Shown here one piece after another: positions 9,587 through 18,773 of a stretch of DNA of 64,000 nt. Position numbers and translations under genes: made by a program. Below the pieces are notes generated by a model. The model was not told where the DNA came from and did not search any database. It was given only the letters and a program-made list of their open reading frames with translations. The stretch is from Nitrospirota bacterium (GTDB taxonomy: Bacteria; Nitrospirota; Thermodesulfovibrionia; Thermodesulfovibrionales; Dissulfurispiraceae), in NCBI GenBank assembly GCA_016936655.1, contig JAFGXL010000025.1, positions 17,269-81,268 on the forward strand. Direction: 5' to 3'. The stretch's first letter is position 1, and every line of letters starts with the position of its first letter.

Positions 9587-9973
9587 ATGAAAGAGAGAAT
9601 AGAAGAGATAGAAAAGACTTTTTATCCGCATTTCGTTGCTGAGGTAGTTGTTGTAATCTTTTTTTGCCTGCAGATTCTGATTGTCATTTCCATGCTTTTT
9701 GTGCCGGAGATGGGCAGACCGATAGATCTGTCCAGACAGTACCAGCCCAGACCGGAGTGGTATTTCTTGTGGCTCTTTGAGCTGGTGAAGTTTTTTCCGG
9801 GTTGGAGCGTAGTGGTAGGCACAGTAGTAGTGCCTCTGGCGTCTGTTTTGCTGCTTATGATGATGCCGTTTATTGATAGAGGTGGAAGCAGCTCAAAGAT
9901 GGCATCTATAATCTTTTATCTCTTGCTTGTTATGCCTGTGCTGCTCACGATATCTTATATTCTTAGCCACTGA
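9587..9973 (+). CDS. petD: Subunit IV-like C-terminal half of cytochrome b
   Basis: The 128-residue protein has about three membrane helices and supplies the quinol-oxidation site through the PEWYF motif (RPEWYFLWLFELVK). Together with petB it equals one full cytochrome b, so the complex has the split b6f organisation. No cytochrome f or c1 gene follows. The next gene is on the far side of its own promoter and belongs to a peptide transporter. The terminal electron acceptor subunit must be encoded elsewhere (inference). Confidence 0.9.
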   Translation: MKERIEEIEKTFYPHFVAEVVVVIFFCLQILIVISMLFVPEMGRPIDLSRQYQPRPEWYFLWLFELVKFFPGWSVVVGTVVVPLASVLLLMMMPFIDRGGSSSKMASIIFYLLLVMPVLLTISYILSH

Positions 9974-9984
9974 TCTGCAGGTTG

Positions 9985-10014
9985 TTGACATCCCAAACCT
10001 TAACCTCTTATTAT
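9985..10014 (+). promoter_or_regulatory. Sigma-70 promoter for oppD-oppF-zupT, apparently leaderless
   Basis: TTGACA (9985-9990) and TATTAT (10009-10014) are 18 bases apart. The oppD ATG at 10022 begins 8 bases after the -10 box, which is where transcription should start. No ribosome site lies between them, so the message may be leaderless. Confidence 0.6.
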
Positions 10015-10021
10015 CAACACA

Positions 10022-11020
10022 ATGTTCAAACTTCTCCTCGAGATAAAAGATCTGTCAGTGTATATTGATGACGGTAATCTGCGCTCAAAATTAGCTGCCT
10101 CAGGGCCAGCAGCTGTGTCAGGCATATCCTTCGGAATCAGAAAATCAGAGGTGTTCGGGCTTGTTGGAGAGAGCGGCTGCGGCAAGAGCCTCACAGCGCT
10201 TTCGATACTACGTATTTTGCCGCCAAACATATCAGCATCAGGAAGCATACTTTTTAATTCTTCAGACCTGATGCAGCTGGATGAAGAGAGTATGCGTTTA
10301 AAAAGAGGCAAAGATATATCAATGATTTTTCAGGAGCCCATGACATCACTCAACCCTGTCCTTACCATAGGCAGACAGATACAAGAGATTTTGATCGAAC
10401 ATTCAGGCCTGTCAAAATCAGAAGCGATTGTAAAGGCTGAAGAGCTGCTTTCATTAGTGCTTATTCCTAATCCTGCCCAGAGATTGAGAGAATATCCCCA
10501 TCAGCTCTCTGGAGGCATGAGACAACGGGTCATGATAGCAATGGCTATAGCATGCAATCCTTCCCTGCTTATAGCAGATGAGCCTACAACAGCCCTTGAT
10601 GTTACTATACAGTCACAGATACTTCGTCTGTTGCAGGAACTAAGGACTAGGATGAATATGGCTGTGCTGCTGATTACGCATGATCTTGGCATAATCGCTG
10701 AAAATGCAGACAGGGTTGCGATAATGTATGCAGGCAGAATAATGGAGCTTGCTGACGTAAAGAGGATTTTTGAAAACCCTCTAAACCCATATACGATAGG
10801 GCTGCTCAATTCTCTGCCTGTATCCAGAGGTAGCGAACTTAAGCCTATCCCCGGTTTTGTGCCTCCTCCTGAAAAGCAGAGTGCAGGATGCAGATTTTTT
10901 GACAGATGTTATGCAGCAACAGATGAGTGCAGTAAGATTGAGCCTCTTCTTTATGAAGCTGAAAAAGACCACTATGTGAGATGCCTGAGATGGAAAGAGA
11001 TAACAAAAGCTGTCTGCTGA
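10022..11020 (+). CDS. oppD: Oligopeptide/dipeptide ABC transporter ATP-binding protein, OppD type
   Basis: Cytoplasmic ATPase that powers peptide uptake. The 332 residues contain Walker A GESGCGKS, the Q-loop MIFQEPMTSLNP, the ABC signature LSGGMRQRV and Walker B LLIADEPTTALDVT. They end with the OppD/DppD C-terminal cysteine region GCRFFDRCYAATDEC, which in this family can hold an iron-sulphur cluster. No permease or binding-protein gene flanks it. Translation of oppF begins 40 bases before its stop. Confidence 0.93.
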   Translation: MFKLLLEIKDLSVYIDDGNLRSKLAASGPAAVSGISFGIRKSEVFGLVGESGCGKSLTALSILRILPPNISASGSILFNSSDLMQLDEESMRLKRGKDISMIFQEPMTSLNPVLTIGRQIQEILIEHSGLSKSEAIVKAEELLSLVLIPNPAQRLREYPHQLSGGMRQRVMIAMAIACNPSLLIADEPTTALDVTIQSQILRLLQELRTRMNMAVLLITHDLGIIAENADRVAIMYAGRIMELADVKRIFENPLNPYTIGLLNSLPVSRGSELKPIPGFVPPPEKQSAGCRFFDRCYAATDECSKIEPLLYEAEKDHYVRCLRWKEITKAVC

Positions 11021-11967
11021 AAACAGACAACCTTAAGAAGACCTTTGTCAGAAGCTCCGGATTTTCATCATCCGGCAGCGCAGTGAAAGCTCTTGATGGT
11101 GTGAGCTTCAGCATGGAAGCTGGTTCTGTATTTTCTCTTGTAGGGGAAAGCGGATGTGGCAAGTCCACTGTAGCACGGATTGTGCTGAGGCTGCTGCAAC
11201 AGGATGAAGGAACTGTATATTTTAGGGGCAAGGATACCTCAGGCCTCAAAGGTGAGGCTCTCAAACAGTTCAGGCGTTCTGTACAGATGATTTTTCAGGA
11301 TCCTTTTGCATCTCTTAATCCTAGAATGACTATTGGATCAGCGCTTACAGAACCTTACAGAATTCATTGTATAAATAGAGCTTCAGATAATATTGTTGCT
11401 GCGGCAGAACTGTTACGCAAGGTTGGCCTTGGATCTGATGCAATGAAGAAGTATCCGCACGAATTCAGCGGAGGCCAGAGGCAGCGTATATGTATAGCAA
11501 GGGCACTGACTGTATCTCCAGAGCTTATAGTAGCGGATGAGCCGCTCTCTGCGCTGGATGTATCTATACAGGCCCAGATAATTAATCTGCTTAAAGGCCT
11601 TATGTCTGAATCAGGATTTTCGCTTATGCTGATAAGCCACGATCTTAATGTGGTGAGATATCTGAGTGACAGGGCTGCTGTTATGTATATGGGAAGGATA
11701 GTTGAGATGTCTGATGCTGGATCTCTCTTTGACTCTCCTAAACATCCATACACAAGGCTGCTTCTTGAGTCAGCGCCCAAAATAGGATCAGAGTCTAGAA
11801 CTAAAAAGGCAGCTATTGATGCTCGTAGCATTTATGCTGCACCCGCACAGATTGGCGGCTGCGCATTTTATCCCAGATGCAGCCAGAAGATGCAGCAATG
11901 CAAAAGCATTGAACCTTCACTAACCAATCATGGGGCAGGGCTGGTGGCCTGCCACCTCTACAACTGA
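10981..11967 (+). CDS. oppF: Oligopeptide/dipeptide ABC transporter ATP-binding protein, OppF type
   Basis: Second ATPase of the transporter and partner of OppD. The 328 residues have Walker A GESGCGKST, MIFQDPFASLNP, signature FSGGQRQRI, Walker B LIVADEPLSALDVS and the C-terminal cysteine region GCAFYPRCSQKMQQC. ATG 10981 and ATG 10990 are both possible starts; neither has a clear ribosome site, so coupling to oppD translation is likely. zupT begins 2 bases after its stop. Confidence 0.93.
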   Translation: MPEMERDNKSCLLKTDNLKKTFVRSSGFSSSGSAVKALDGVSFSMEAGSVFSLVGESGCGKSTVARIVLRLLQQDEGTVYFRGKDTSGLKGEALKQFRRSVQMIFQDPFASLNPRMTIGSALTEPYRIHCINRASDNIVAAAELLRKVGLGSDAMKKYPHEFSGGQRQRICIARALTVSPELIVADEPLSALDVSIQAQIINLLKGLMSESGFSLMLISHDLNVVRYLSDRAAVMYMGRIVEMSDAGSLFDSPKHPYTRLLLESAPKIGSESRTKKAAIDARSIYAAPAQIGGCAFYPRCSQKMQQCKSIEPSLTNHGAGLVACHLYN

Positions 11968-11969
11968 TT

Positions 11970-12782
11970 ATGCTAGATTCAGCCAATGTAATACCGGCGT
12001 TTCTGCTTACAATAGGCGCAGGCCTGTCAACAGGAATAGGCAGCGCGATAGCCTTTTTTACGAACAAGACGAACACAAAGTTTCTATCTGTATCTCTCGG
12101 ATTTTCTGCTGGTGTTATGCTCTATGTCGCTTTTGTGGAAATACTTGCCAAGTCCAGATCAGCTTTTGTTTCTGATCTTGGAGAGTCGACAGGAGCATGG
12201 GCGACTGCAGCAGCTTTTTTTGGAGGTATGCTCGTAATAGCCCTTATAGACAAGCTGGTGCCCGAGGCTGATAATCCTCATGAAGTGAGGAGGGTAGAGG
12301 AGATGAGCTGTCCATTGCCTGCTAAAGTGTGCGGACTTTTCAGGATGGGTATATTGTCTGCGCTCGCAATAGCCGTACATAATTTCCCTGAGGGATTAGC
12401 TACATTTATGTCAGCGATGGAGAGTCCTGTTCTAGGAAGTACTATTGCAGTTGCAGTGGCAATACATAATATACCTGAGGGCATAGCTGTATCTGTGCCT
12501 ATATATTTTGCTACTGGCAGCAGGAAAAAAGCCTTTACCTACTCTTTTATTTCAGGATTGACAGAGCCAATTGGAGCGTTGATCGGTTATATCATACTCC
12601 TTCCATATTTCAATCAGATTGTGTTCGGTGCGCTTTTTGCCGCTGTGGCCGGAATTATGGTTTTTATTTCACTTGATGAGCTTTTGCCTTCTGCCAGAGA
12701 ATATGGCGAGCACCATCTTTCTATTTACGGGCTTGTGGCGGGGATGATCGTAATATCAGTAAGTCTTATGCTTTTTATTTAG
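11970..12782 (+). CDS. zupT: ZIP-family divalent metal transporter
   Basis: Inner-membrane importer of zinc and other divalent metals. The 270-residue protein has about eight hydrophobic segments and the two signature metal-site helices, HNFPEGLATF and HNIPEGIAVS, which identify the ZupT branch of the ZIP family. A second-shell segment FISGLTEPIGA is also present. It is apparently co-transcribed with oppDF. Its 3' end overlaps that of the convergent thioredoxin gene by 8 bases. No Zur-like operator is recognisable. Confidence 0.93.
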   Translation: MLDSANVIPAFLLTIGAGLSTGIGSAIAFFTNKTNTKFLSVSLGFSAGVMLYVAFVEILAKSRSAFVSDLGESTGAWATAAAFFGGMLVIALIDKLVPEADNPHEVRRVEEMSCPLPAKVCGLFRMGILSALAIAVHNFPEGLATFMSAMESPVLGSTIAVAVAIHNIPEGIAVSVPIYFATGSRKKAFTYSFISGLTEPIGALIGYIILLPYFNQIVFGALFAAVAGIMVFISLDELLPSAREYGEHHLSIYGLVAGMIVISVSLMLFI

Positions 12783-13323
12783 CCAGCTTAATCAAATCTT
12801 CAATTTCCTGAACTCTTTTGCTGTCTGTCCAGTTCTGCTGACCCCTGAATATTTTTATCACCATGTCGTTTTTGTCCACCAGAATCGCTGCTGGCAGTGA
12901 TGTAACATTGAATTTGCCCAGGGTTATCTCAAGGCTGCTGTCATAAATCATGACCAACCCTTCAGGAGCAGAAGCCTTGCTGTGCTGCGATCCAGGCTTT
13001 CCGGCATGAATGGATATGATCTTGAGTATGGATTGATCAGTGATGATCCGGAGATGTTTAAGCGACTCTCTGTCAGGCATGCAGGCCGGGCATCTGTCTG
13101 ACCAGAATACGATCAGCAAAACACTTCCCCTGAATGCAGACAAAGATGTTTTGTCAGATAGTGAAAAATCCGGCACTGCAGTGTTCAGCAGCTTCTCTGT
13201 TGTGAAAGGTGAGATTCTTTCGAATTCAGCGCTGCTGCTGGCGCATGGAAGCATCAGCAGGATGACAAATAAAAACGGGACAGTCTTTAAACTGCCCCGT
13301 AATCTGTATTTTGAATTGCACAT
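12775..13323 (-). CDS. Exported TlpA-like thioredoxin-fold protein
   Basis: The 182-residue protein has an N-terminal signal peptide (hydrophobic core PFLFVILLMLPCA) and a redoxin domain with the active-site pair CPAC (WSDRCPACMPDRES). Proteins of this family reduce periplasmic disulphides, often for cytochrome c maturation, or deliver reductant to a partner. The LPC in the signal sequence is not a good lipobox, so a soluble or signal-anchored periplasmic protein is more likely. Its ATG directly follows the dapA stop, making it the last gene of the lysine operon. Its substrate is unknown. Confidence 0.85.
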   Translation of the reverse strand: MCNSKYRLRGSLKTVPFLFVILLMLPCASSSAEFERISPFTTEKLLNTAVPDFSLSDKTSLSAFRGSVLLIVFWSDRCPACMPDRESLKHLRIITDQSILKIISIHAGKPGSQHSKASAPEGLVMIYDSSLEITLGKFNVTSLPAAILVDKNDMVIKIFRGQQNWTDSKRVQEIEDLIKLAK

Positions 13324-14199
13324 CTACTTTATCAGACCGGTTGCCCTGAGCGTAGCGGTAAGCTTTGTCTTGTTAGCCTCGGCCATTTCACAGAGAGGAA
13401 GTCTGAACTCTTCCTCAACCTTTCCCATAAGCGCCAGAGCAGTTTTGACAGGTATAGGGTTTGTCTCTATAAACATTGCAGCATTAAGAGGCTCAAGTTT
13501 GAAATGTATCTTTCTTGCAGCATCAATATCGCCCTTAGCGAGAGCATTGCACATATCCGCCATCTGCCCGGGTACAATGTTGGCAGTAACAGATATGCTT
13601 CCGCATCCTCCCAAAGCGTAAAGAGGCAGTGTTGTGAAGTCATCTCCGGAGAGTACGAGAAATGAGTCGCCGCATAGCCTTATCAGTTCGCTCGCCTGTT
13701 TCATGTCTCCTGTTGCTTCCTTTACTCCCACGATATTTTTTATTTCAGCAAGCCTTGCGACTGTGGAGGGCAGCATGTTAAGCGCTGTCCTGCCCGGCAC
13801 ATTGTAGAGCAGAATAGGAATATCAACAGATTCGGCTATCACCTTGTAGTGCCTGTATAGACCTTCCTGAGTGGGTTTGTTGTAATACGGAGCAACAATA
13901 AGCGCTCCGTCAGCGCCCAGCTCTTTTGCCTTCTTTGTTATTAGTATCGCCTCATCGGTTGAGTTCGCTCCTGTTCCTGCCACAACAGGCATCCGGCCGT
14001 TTGCAACTTTGACAGCAACTTCAATCACCCTGTAGTGTTCATCAAAGTCCAGTGTTGCGGATTCGCCTGTAGTGCCGCATGGCACAATGCCGTGTGTTCC
14101 CTGTGATATATGCCATTCGATGAGCTCAGAAAAAGAGTTTTCATCGAATTTGCCGTTCTTAAAAGGTGTTACCAGTGCTACATATGAACCTCTGAACAT
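13324..14199 (-). CDS. dapA: 4-hydroxy-tetrahydrodipicolinate synthase
   Basis: Condenses pyruvate with aspartate semialdehyde, the committed step to diaminopimelate and lysine. The 291-residue barrel has PCGTTGES near residue 40, the tyrosine segment APYYNKPTQEGLYRH, YNVPGRTA, the Schiff-base lysine in IVGVKEATGD and LSGDD. The length is standard. It lies between the PilZ gene (13 bases upstream) and the thioredoxin gene. Confidence 0.97.
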   Translation of the reverse strand: MFRGSYVALVTPFKNGKFDENSFSELIEWHISQGTHGIVPCGTTGESATLDFDEHYRVIEVAVKVANGRMPVVAGTGANSTDEAILITKKAKELGADGALIVAPYYNKPTQEGLYRHYKVIAESVDIPILLYNVPGRTALNMLPSTVARLAEIKNIVGVKEATGDMKQASELIRLCGDSFLVLSGDDFTTLPLYALGGCGSISVTANIVPGQMADMCNALAKGDIDAARKIHFKLEPLNAAMFIETNPIPVKTALALMGKVEEEFRLPLCEMAEANKTKLTATLRATGLIK

Positions 14200-14212
14200 G
14201 CTGCTCCCTCCT

Positions 14213-14491
14213 TCAGTTTATAACGCAGAGTCCTGCCTTGTACCTTCCGTCAGCCTGTTTGCACCACTGTACAACTGCTGATTTTACAGAAGCCGGCTCT
14301 TCGCTCTTTATTATGACAATCTGCCCCTGTTTGAGACAGCAGTCACAGATTATTCCGAAGCCGTCTGATGATGAGTCTCTAACAACACAATCGCATACTC
14401 CATGTTTGCGGTCGCAATAGATGAAATACTTGCTTGAACCAGCTTCTGTTCTGCGTTTTGTTTTGCGCTTATCCATGCATGGCTCTGTCAT
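14213..14491 (-). CDS. Small cysteine-rich PilZ-domain protein
   Basis: The 92-residue protein is almost entirely one PilZ domain. The c-di-GMP signature is complete: R9xxxR13 followed by D39xS41xxG44. The closing beta strands (AVVQWCKQADGRYKAGLCVI) follow the usual pattern. It has nine cysteines, at 5, 26, 33, 35, 49, 51, 52 and two near the C-terminus, which is unusual for this domain. Its ATG overlaps the dapF stop (ATGA), so it is translated within the lysA-dapF-dapA operon. Its target is unknown. Confidence 0.82.
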   Translation of the reverse strand: MTEPCMDKRKTKRRTEAGSSKYFIYCDRKHGVCDCVVRDSSSDGFGIICDCCLKQGQIVIIKSEEPASVKSAVVQWCKQADGRYKAGLCVIN

Positions 14492-15327
14492 AATTTTATT
14501 ACCCCCTCGAACACTTCAGCAGCAGGACCTGTCATATAGACATGGTTGTCAGCAGCCCACTCGATGAGCAGGTTGCCCCCTGTAAGATGTATTGTAACTT
14601 TTCTCTCAACAAGATTTTTTGCCATGGCAGCAACACCCGATGCTGATGCGCCTGTACCGCAGGCGAGCGTCTCGCCTGAACCCCTCTCCCAGACGCGCAT
14701 GCTGAGCTCTTTGCTGTCGAGTTTTCTGATAAACTCCACATTTGTCCGCTTTGGAAAGAGGCGGTGGTTCTCTATAATGGAGCCGTAGCGCTGCACATTA
14801 AATGCGCTGATATCCTCATCAATAAATATAACTGCATGAGGATTTCCCATAGATACGAATGTGAGTCTGAACTCCCTGTCGTCTATTGTGAGAGGATAGT
14901 CCATTACAGGCATGCTTATGTCAGCAGGCGCCGGTATCTTTACAGGTATGAGTGCAGGATCAAATATCGGCTCGCCCATGTCCACCCTCACCATGTTTCC
15001 ATTCTTTTTTGGCCTGATTATGCCTGCGAGTGTCTCCACATCCAGAGTCTCCTTGTCTGAAAGCTTCCTGTCCCAGATATATTTTGCGAAGCAGCGTATA
15101 CCGTTGCCGCACATCTCCACCTCGCTGCCGTCAGCATTGAGTATCTTCATCATGAAGTCTGCCTTGTCTGAATTATATAGCAGCAGTATCTGATCTGCTC
15201 CTATGCCAAATCTGCGGTCAGCCAGTTTTTTTGCGAGAGAAGGCAGATCAGGAAGATTGATTGACCTGCAATCTATCATGATAAAGTCATTGCCGAGTCC
15301 ATGCATTTTTGTGAAGTTCAGAATCAT
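14488..15327 (-). CDS. dapF: Diaminopimelate epimerase
   Basis: Converts LL- to meso-diaminopimelate with two cysteines acting as acid and base: MCGNGIRC and LACGTGASA are both present. The start is placed at ATG 15327 because the family begins MxxxFxKMHGLGNDF; the frame is open 18 codons further upstream, but those codons lie inside lysA. GGAG in the end of lysA serves as ribosome site. The protein is 279 residues, a normal length. Confidence 0.96.
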   Translation of the reverse strand: MILNFTKMHGLGNDFIMIDCRSINLPDLPSLAKKLADRRFGIGADQILLLYNSDKADFMMKILNADGSEVEMCGNGIRCFAKYIWDRKLSDKETLDVETLAGIIRPKKNGNMVRVDMGEPIFDPALIPVKIPAPADISMPVMDYPLTIDDREFRLTFVSMGNPHAVIFIDEDISAFNVQRYGSIIENHRLFPKRTNVEFIRKLDSKELSMRVWERGSGETLACGTGASASGVAAMAKNLVERKVTIHLTGGNLLIEWAADNHVYMTGPAAEVFEGVIKL

Positions 15328-15328
15328 T

Positions 15329-16582
15329 TTATATGAGCTCCGGAATGATCTCGCCATTAACCAGATCATTGAGAGTTTCACGTTTTCTGATCAGGGCATA
15401 TTTTTTGCCTTTAACCATTACCTCTGCGGGCCTTGGTCTGCTGTTGTAGTTTGATGACATGGAAAACCCGTAAGCTCCGGCGCTCATAACAGCGAGAAGT
15501 TCTCCCTGTTTAATCTTTTGGAGCTTTCTGCCGCGGGCAAGGAAGTCGCCTGATTCGCATATCGGGCCTACCACATCAGCTATGACAAAATCTCTTCTGT
15601 TTTTAACAACAGGTTGTATGTGGTGATATGCATCATAAAGCGACGGTCTCATGAGGTCATTCATGCCTGCATCGACGATGAAAAACTCCTTGCCCTCGCC
15701 TTTTTTCAGGTATAGCACTTTTGTAACGAGGATGCCGGCGTTGCCCACGATTGATCTGCCAGGTTCAAGTACAACAGTAAGATCCCTGCGTTTTAGAAAT
15801 GGAAGCAGCTTTTTTGCGAGATCAGACGGCTCAGGAGGCGTCTCTTTGCTGTATGTTATGCCGAGTCCTCCGCCCAAGTCGAGATACTTTATGTTTATGC
15901 CGTTGTCCTTAAGTGTGTCAACAAGAACAAGTATTTTTTTGAGCGCATCAACAAAAGGCGATGCCTTTGTGAGCTGAGAGCCGATATGTTTGTGTATGCC
16001 TACGACCTCGATATTTTTGAGTCTGCTGGCTAGCTTGTAGTGCTCAAGTCCGTTTTCTATAGGGATGCCGAACTTATGCTTTTTCATTCCTGTTGATATG
16101 TAGGCATGAGTTTTTGCGTCAACATCTGGATTTATCCTGAGCGCAATCGGAGCCTTTGTCTTCATCAATCCTGCTATTCTATCCATCTCTCGCAGCTCAT
16201 TTTCAGACTCAACATTGAACATCATAATTTTGGTTTTTAGTGCATACCTGATCTCTTCTTCTGTCTTACCCACTCCTGCATATACGATCTTTTTAGCAGG
16301 AACTCCGGCTTTCAGTGCTCTGAAAAGCTCTCCGCCAGAGACGACATCAGCGCCGCCGCCGTTCTTTGCAAAGAGATTGAGCACAGCTGAGTTTGAGTTC
16401 GACTTTGCTGCAAAACATACTACATGTTTTACAGAGCTGAATGCATCTTTATAAGCATTTAAATGCTTGAGCAGAGTTTTATGGCTATAAATATAAAGCG
16501 GGCTGCCGAACTCTTCCACCAGTTTTTTAACAGGCACATCTTCTGCGTAGAGTTCATTTTTTTTGTACTGAAAAAAATTCAT
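15329..16582 (-). CDS. lysA: Diaminopimelate decarboxylase
   Basis: PLP enzyme that makes lysine from meso-diaminopimelate. The 417 residues show the fold-type III barrel with the PLP lysine in CFAAKSNSNSAV and the glycine loop YLDLGGGLGITY. GRSIVGNAG and the C-terminal active-site CESGDFLARGR and GAYGFSMSSNYNSRPRPAEV are also present. A GGAG site lies 6 bases before the ATG. It is the first gene of the lysine operon and is transcribed away from aconitase across a 214-base gap. Confidence 0.96.
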   Translation of the reverse strand: MNFFQYKKNELYAEDVPVKKLVEEFGSPLYIYSHKTLLKHLNAYKDAFSSVKHVVCFAAKSNSNSAVLNLFAKNGGGADVVSGGELFRALKAGVPAKKIVYAGVGKTEEEIRYALKTKIMMFNVESENELREMDRIAGLMKTKAPIALRINPDVDAKTHAYISTGMKKHKFGIPIENGLEHYKLASRLKNIEVVGIHKHIGSQLTKASPFVDALKKILVLVDTLKDNGINIKYLDLGGGLGITYSKETPPEPSDLAKKLLPFLKRRDLTVVLEPGRSIVGNAGILVTKVLYLKKGEGKEFFIVDAGMNDLMRPSLYDAYHHIQPVVKNRRDFVIADVVGPICESGDFLARGRKLQKIKQGELLAVMSAGAYGFSMSSNYNSRPRPAEVMVKGKKYALIRKRETLNDLVNGEIIPELI

Positions 16583-16796
16583 TATTACTCCGTTTATTGT
16601 TTGATTTTTTTAATTGTTTTTTAACATAATAAGCCGAAAAAGTCAAAAGAATCAGCTTGTCTTCAGGCTGTTTTTCCTGTTCCGGACCGGCAAAAAAAAA
16701 GATTGAGAGGCTGCGGGAGCCGTGATGGCGCATAATATAAATACAGATCGGATGGTTCGATTTTTTTGATATCCAGATTTTCAAGGAGTCATATTA

Positions 16797-18734
16797 ATGG
16801 CAAAAAATATTGTTCAGAAGATTTTTGAAGCTCACAAGGTTAGCGGAGATATTGAGGCAGGCAAGACAATAGCTCTCAAGGTGGATCATGTCTATACCCA
16901 GGATGCGACAGGCACAATGGCATGGCTCGAGTTCGAATCAATAGGCATAGACCGCGTGAAGGTGCCGCTTGCTGTCTCTTATGTTGATCACAACACTCTC
17001 CAGTCTAATTTCATGAATGCTGATGATCATCTCTTTTTACAGACAGCAGCCCAGAAGTTTGGCGCGTATTTTTCGCGTCCAGGCAACGGCATTTCTCACC
17101 AGATACATCTCGAGAGATTCGGCGCTCCCGGCAAGATAGCGCTCGGCACAGACAGCCATACACCAACCGGCGGCGGCATAGGCATGATCGCAATCGGCGT
17201 CGGAGGGCTTGAGGCTGCGACAGTCATGGCAGGCGCTGCGTTCGAGATGGCCATGCCAAAAATCGTCCAGATAAAACTCACAGGAAAGTTGAACAGACCA
17301 TATGTGACAGCCATGGATGTGATACTCACAATTCTTAAAAAACTCACCGTCAAGGGCGGAGTCGGAAAGATATTCGAATATGGTGGCCCAGGTGTTGCTG
17401 ATCTGAATGTGACAGAGAGAGCGACCATAACAAACATGGGCGCAGAGCTCGGCGCTACAACATCCATATTCCCGAGTGATGAGAGGACTCTTGCGCATCT
17501 GAGGGTGCAGAAAAGGGCAGAAGGCTGGACAGAGCTGAAGGCTGATGCGGATGCGCAGTACGATGAGGTGATAGAGCTTGATCTGTGCAGTGTAGAGCCG
17601 ATGATAGCACAGCCGCACATGCCTGACAAGGTTGTTGCCATTGGCGAGCTTGCAGGCAAAAAGGTTAATCAGGTTTGCATTGGCAGCTGCACAAACTCAT
17701 CATTTCAGGCGATGAAGACGGTTGCGCTTATTCTCAAAGGCAGGAGTGTTGCAGACTCTGTGAACCTGCTGATAAATCCGGGATCAAAACAGGTGTACGA
17801 GAAATTATCAAGAGAGGGGCTTGCTGCTGACATGATAGCAGCAGGAGCGCGCATGATGGAGGCATCATGCGGTCCATGTATCGGCATGGGCGGAGCGCCT
17901 GGCAGCGGACAGGTCTCTGTAAGGTCATACAACAGAAACTTTGAGGGCAGGTCAGGCACAAAGGACGCACAGGTCTATCTTGCAGGCCCTGTTGCCTGTG
18001 CCATAATAGCGCTAAAGGGCGAGATGATCGACCCCAGAGATGCTGGCATAGCAGTTGAAGAGGTTGCTGAGCCGCAGGATGCATTGATAAACGACAACAT
18101 GCTGATCAAGCCTCTTGCTGATACAAGCAGCATAAAGATAGTAAAAGGCCCGAACATAAAGGATGTGCCTGTGAAGGAGCCGCTCTCAAAAGAGATAGAG
18201 GCAGAGGTGCTGCTGAAGCTCGGCAGCAACATCACAACTGATGACATAATGCCTGCGGGCTCAAAGGTTCTGCCGTTCAGGTCGAACATTCCTGCAATAT
18301 CTGAGTTTGTATTTGAGAACATAGACAAGACATTCAGCAGTCGTGCGCAGGAAGCAAAGGCAAAGGGCGGCAGCATTATTGTAGGAGCGGAGAATTACGG
18401 TCAGGGCTCATCAAGAGAGCATGCTGCCATAGCGCCTATGTATCTGGGAGTGCAGGCTGTAATAGCTCACACATTTGCCAGAATACATAGAGCGAATCTG
18501 ATAAACTTCGGCATACTTCCTTTGCAGTTTAAATCTGAGGAGGATTACGAAAAGGTATCTCAGGGCGACAGACTGGCTATAAGAAATACAATTGATGCTG
18601 TAAACGGAGATCAGATTTTCAAAATAGAGAATCTTACAAATAAGATGTTTTTTGATGTTGTCGCTAACCTGAATGAGAGAGAGAAGATGTTGATACTTAG
18701 CGGCGGACTGCTGCCTTACACAAGGCAGTGCTAA
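16797..18734 (+). CDS. Aconitate hydratase, Aquifex type
   Basis: 4Fe-4S dehydratase of the citric acid cycle, forward or reductive. At 645 residues it is shorter than AcnA or AcnB and matches the Aquifex-type group that resembles isopropylmalate isomerase. Cluster cysteines are in CIGSCTNSS and CGPCIGMGG. The substrate-binding LGTDSHTPTGGG and the swivel-domain GAENYGQGSSREHAA are intact. AAGGAG precedes the ATG. The name acnA is sometimes used, but the sequence type differs, so no symbol is given. Confidence 0.93.
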   Translation: MAKNIVQKIFEAHKVSGDIEAGKTIALKVDHVYTQDATGTMAWLEFESIGIDRVKVPLAVSYVDHNTLQSNFMNADDHLFLQTAAQKFGAYFSRPGNGISHQIHLERFGAPGKIALGTDSHTPTGGGIGMIAIGVGGLEAATVMAGAAFEMAMPKIVQIKLTGKLNRPYVTAMDVILTILKKLTVKGGVGKIFEYGGPGVADLNVTERATITNMGAELGATTSIFPSDERTLAHLRVQKRAEGWTELKADADAQYDEVIELDLCSVEPMIAQPHMPDKVVAIGELAGKKVNQVCIGSCTNSSFQAMKTVALILKGRSVADSVNLLINPGSKQVYEKLSREGLAADMIAAGARMMEASCGPCIGMGGAPGSGQVSVRSYNRNFEGRSGTKDAQVYLAGPVACAIIALKGEMIDPRDAGIAVEEVAEPQDALINDNMLIKPLADTSSIKIVKGPNIKDVPVKEPLSKEIEAEVLLKLGSNITTDDIMPAGSKVLPFRSNIPAISEFVFENIDKTFSSRAQEAKAKGGSIIVGAENYGQGSSREHAAIAPMYLGVQAVIAHTFARIHRANLINFGILPLQFKSEEDYEKVSQGDRLAIRNTIDAVNGDQIFKIENLTNKMFFDVVANLNEREKMLILSGGLLPYTRQC

Positions 18735-18773
18735 CATATTTGCAGCCAACAGAATCTGTGGAGGTCTTTTGAT

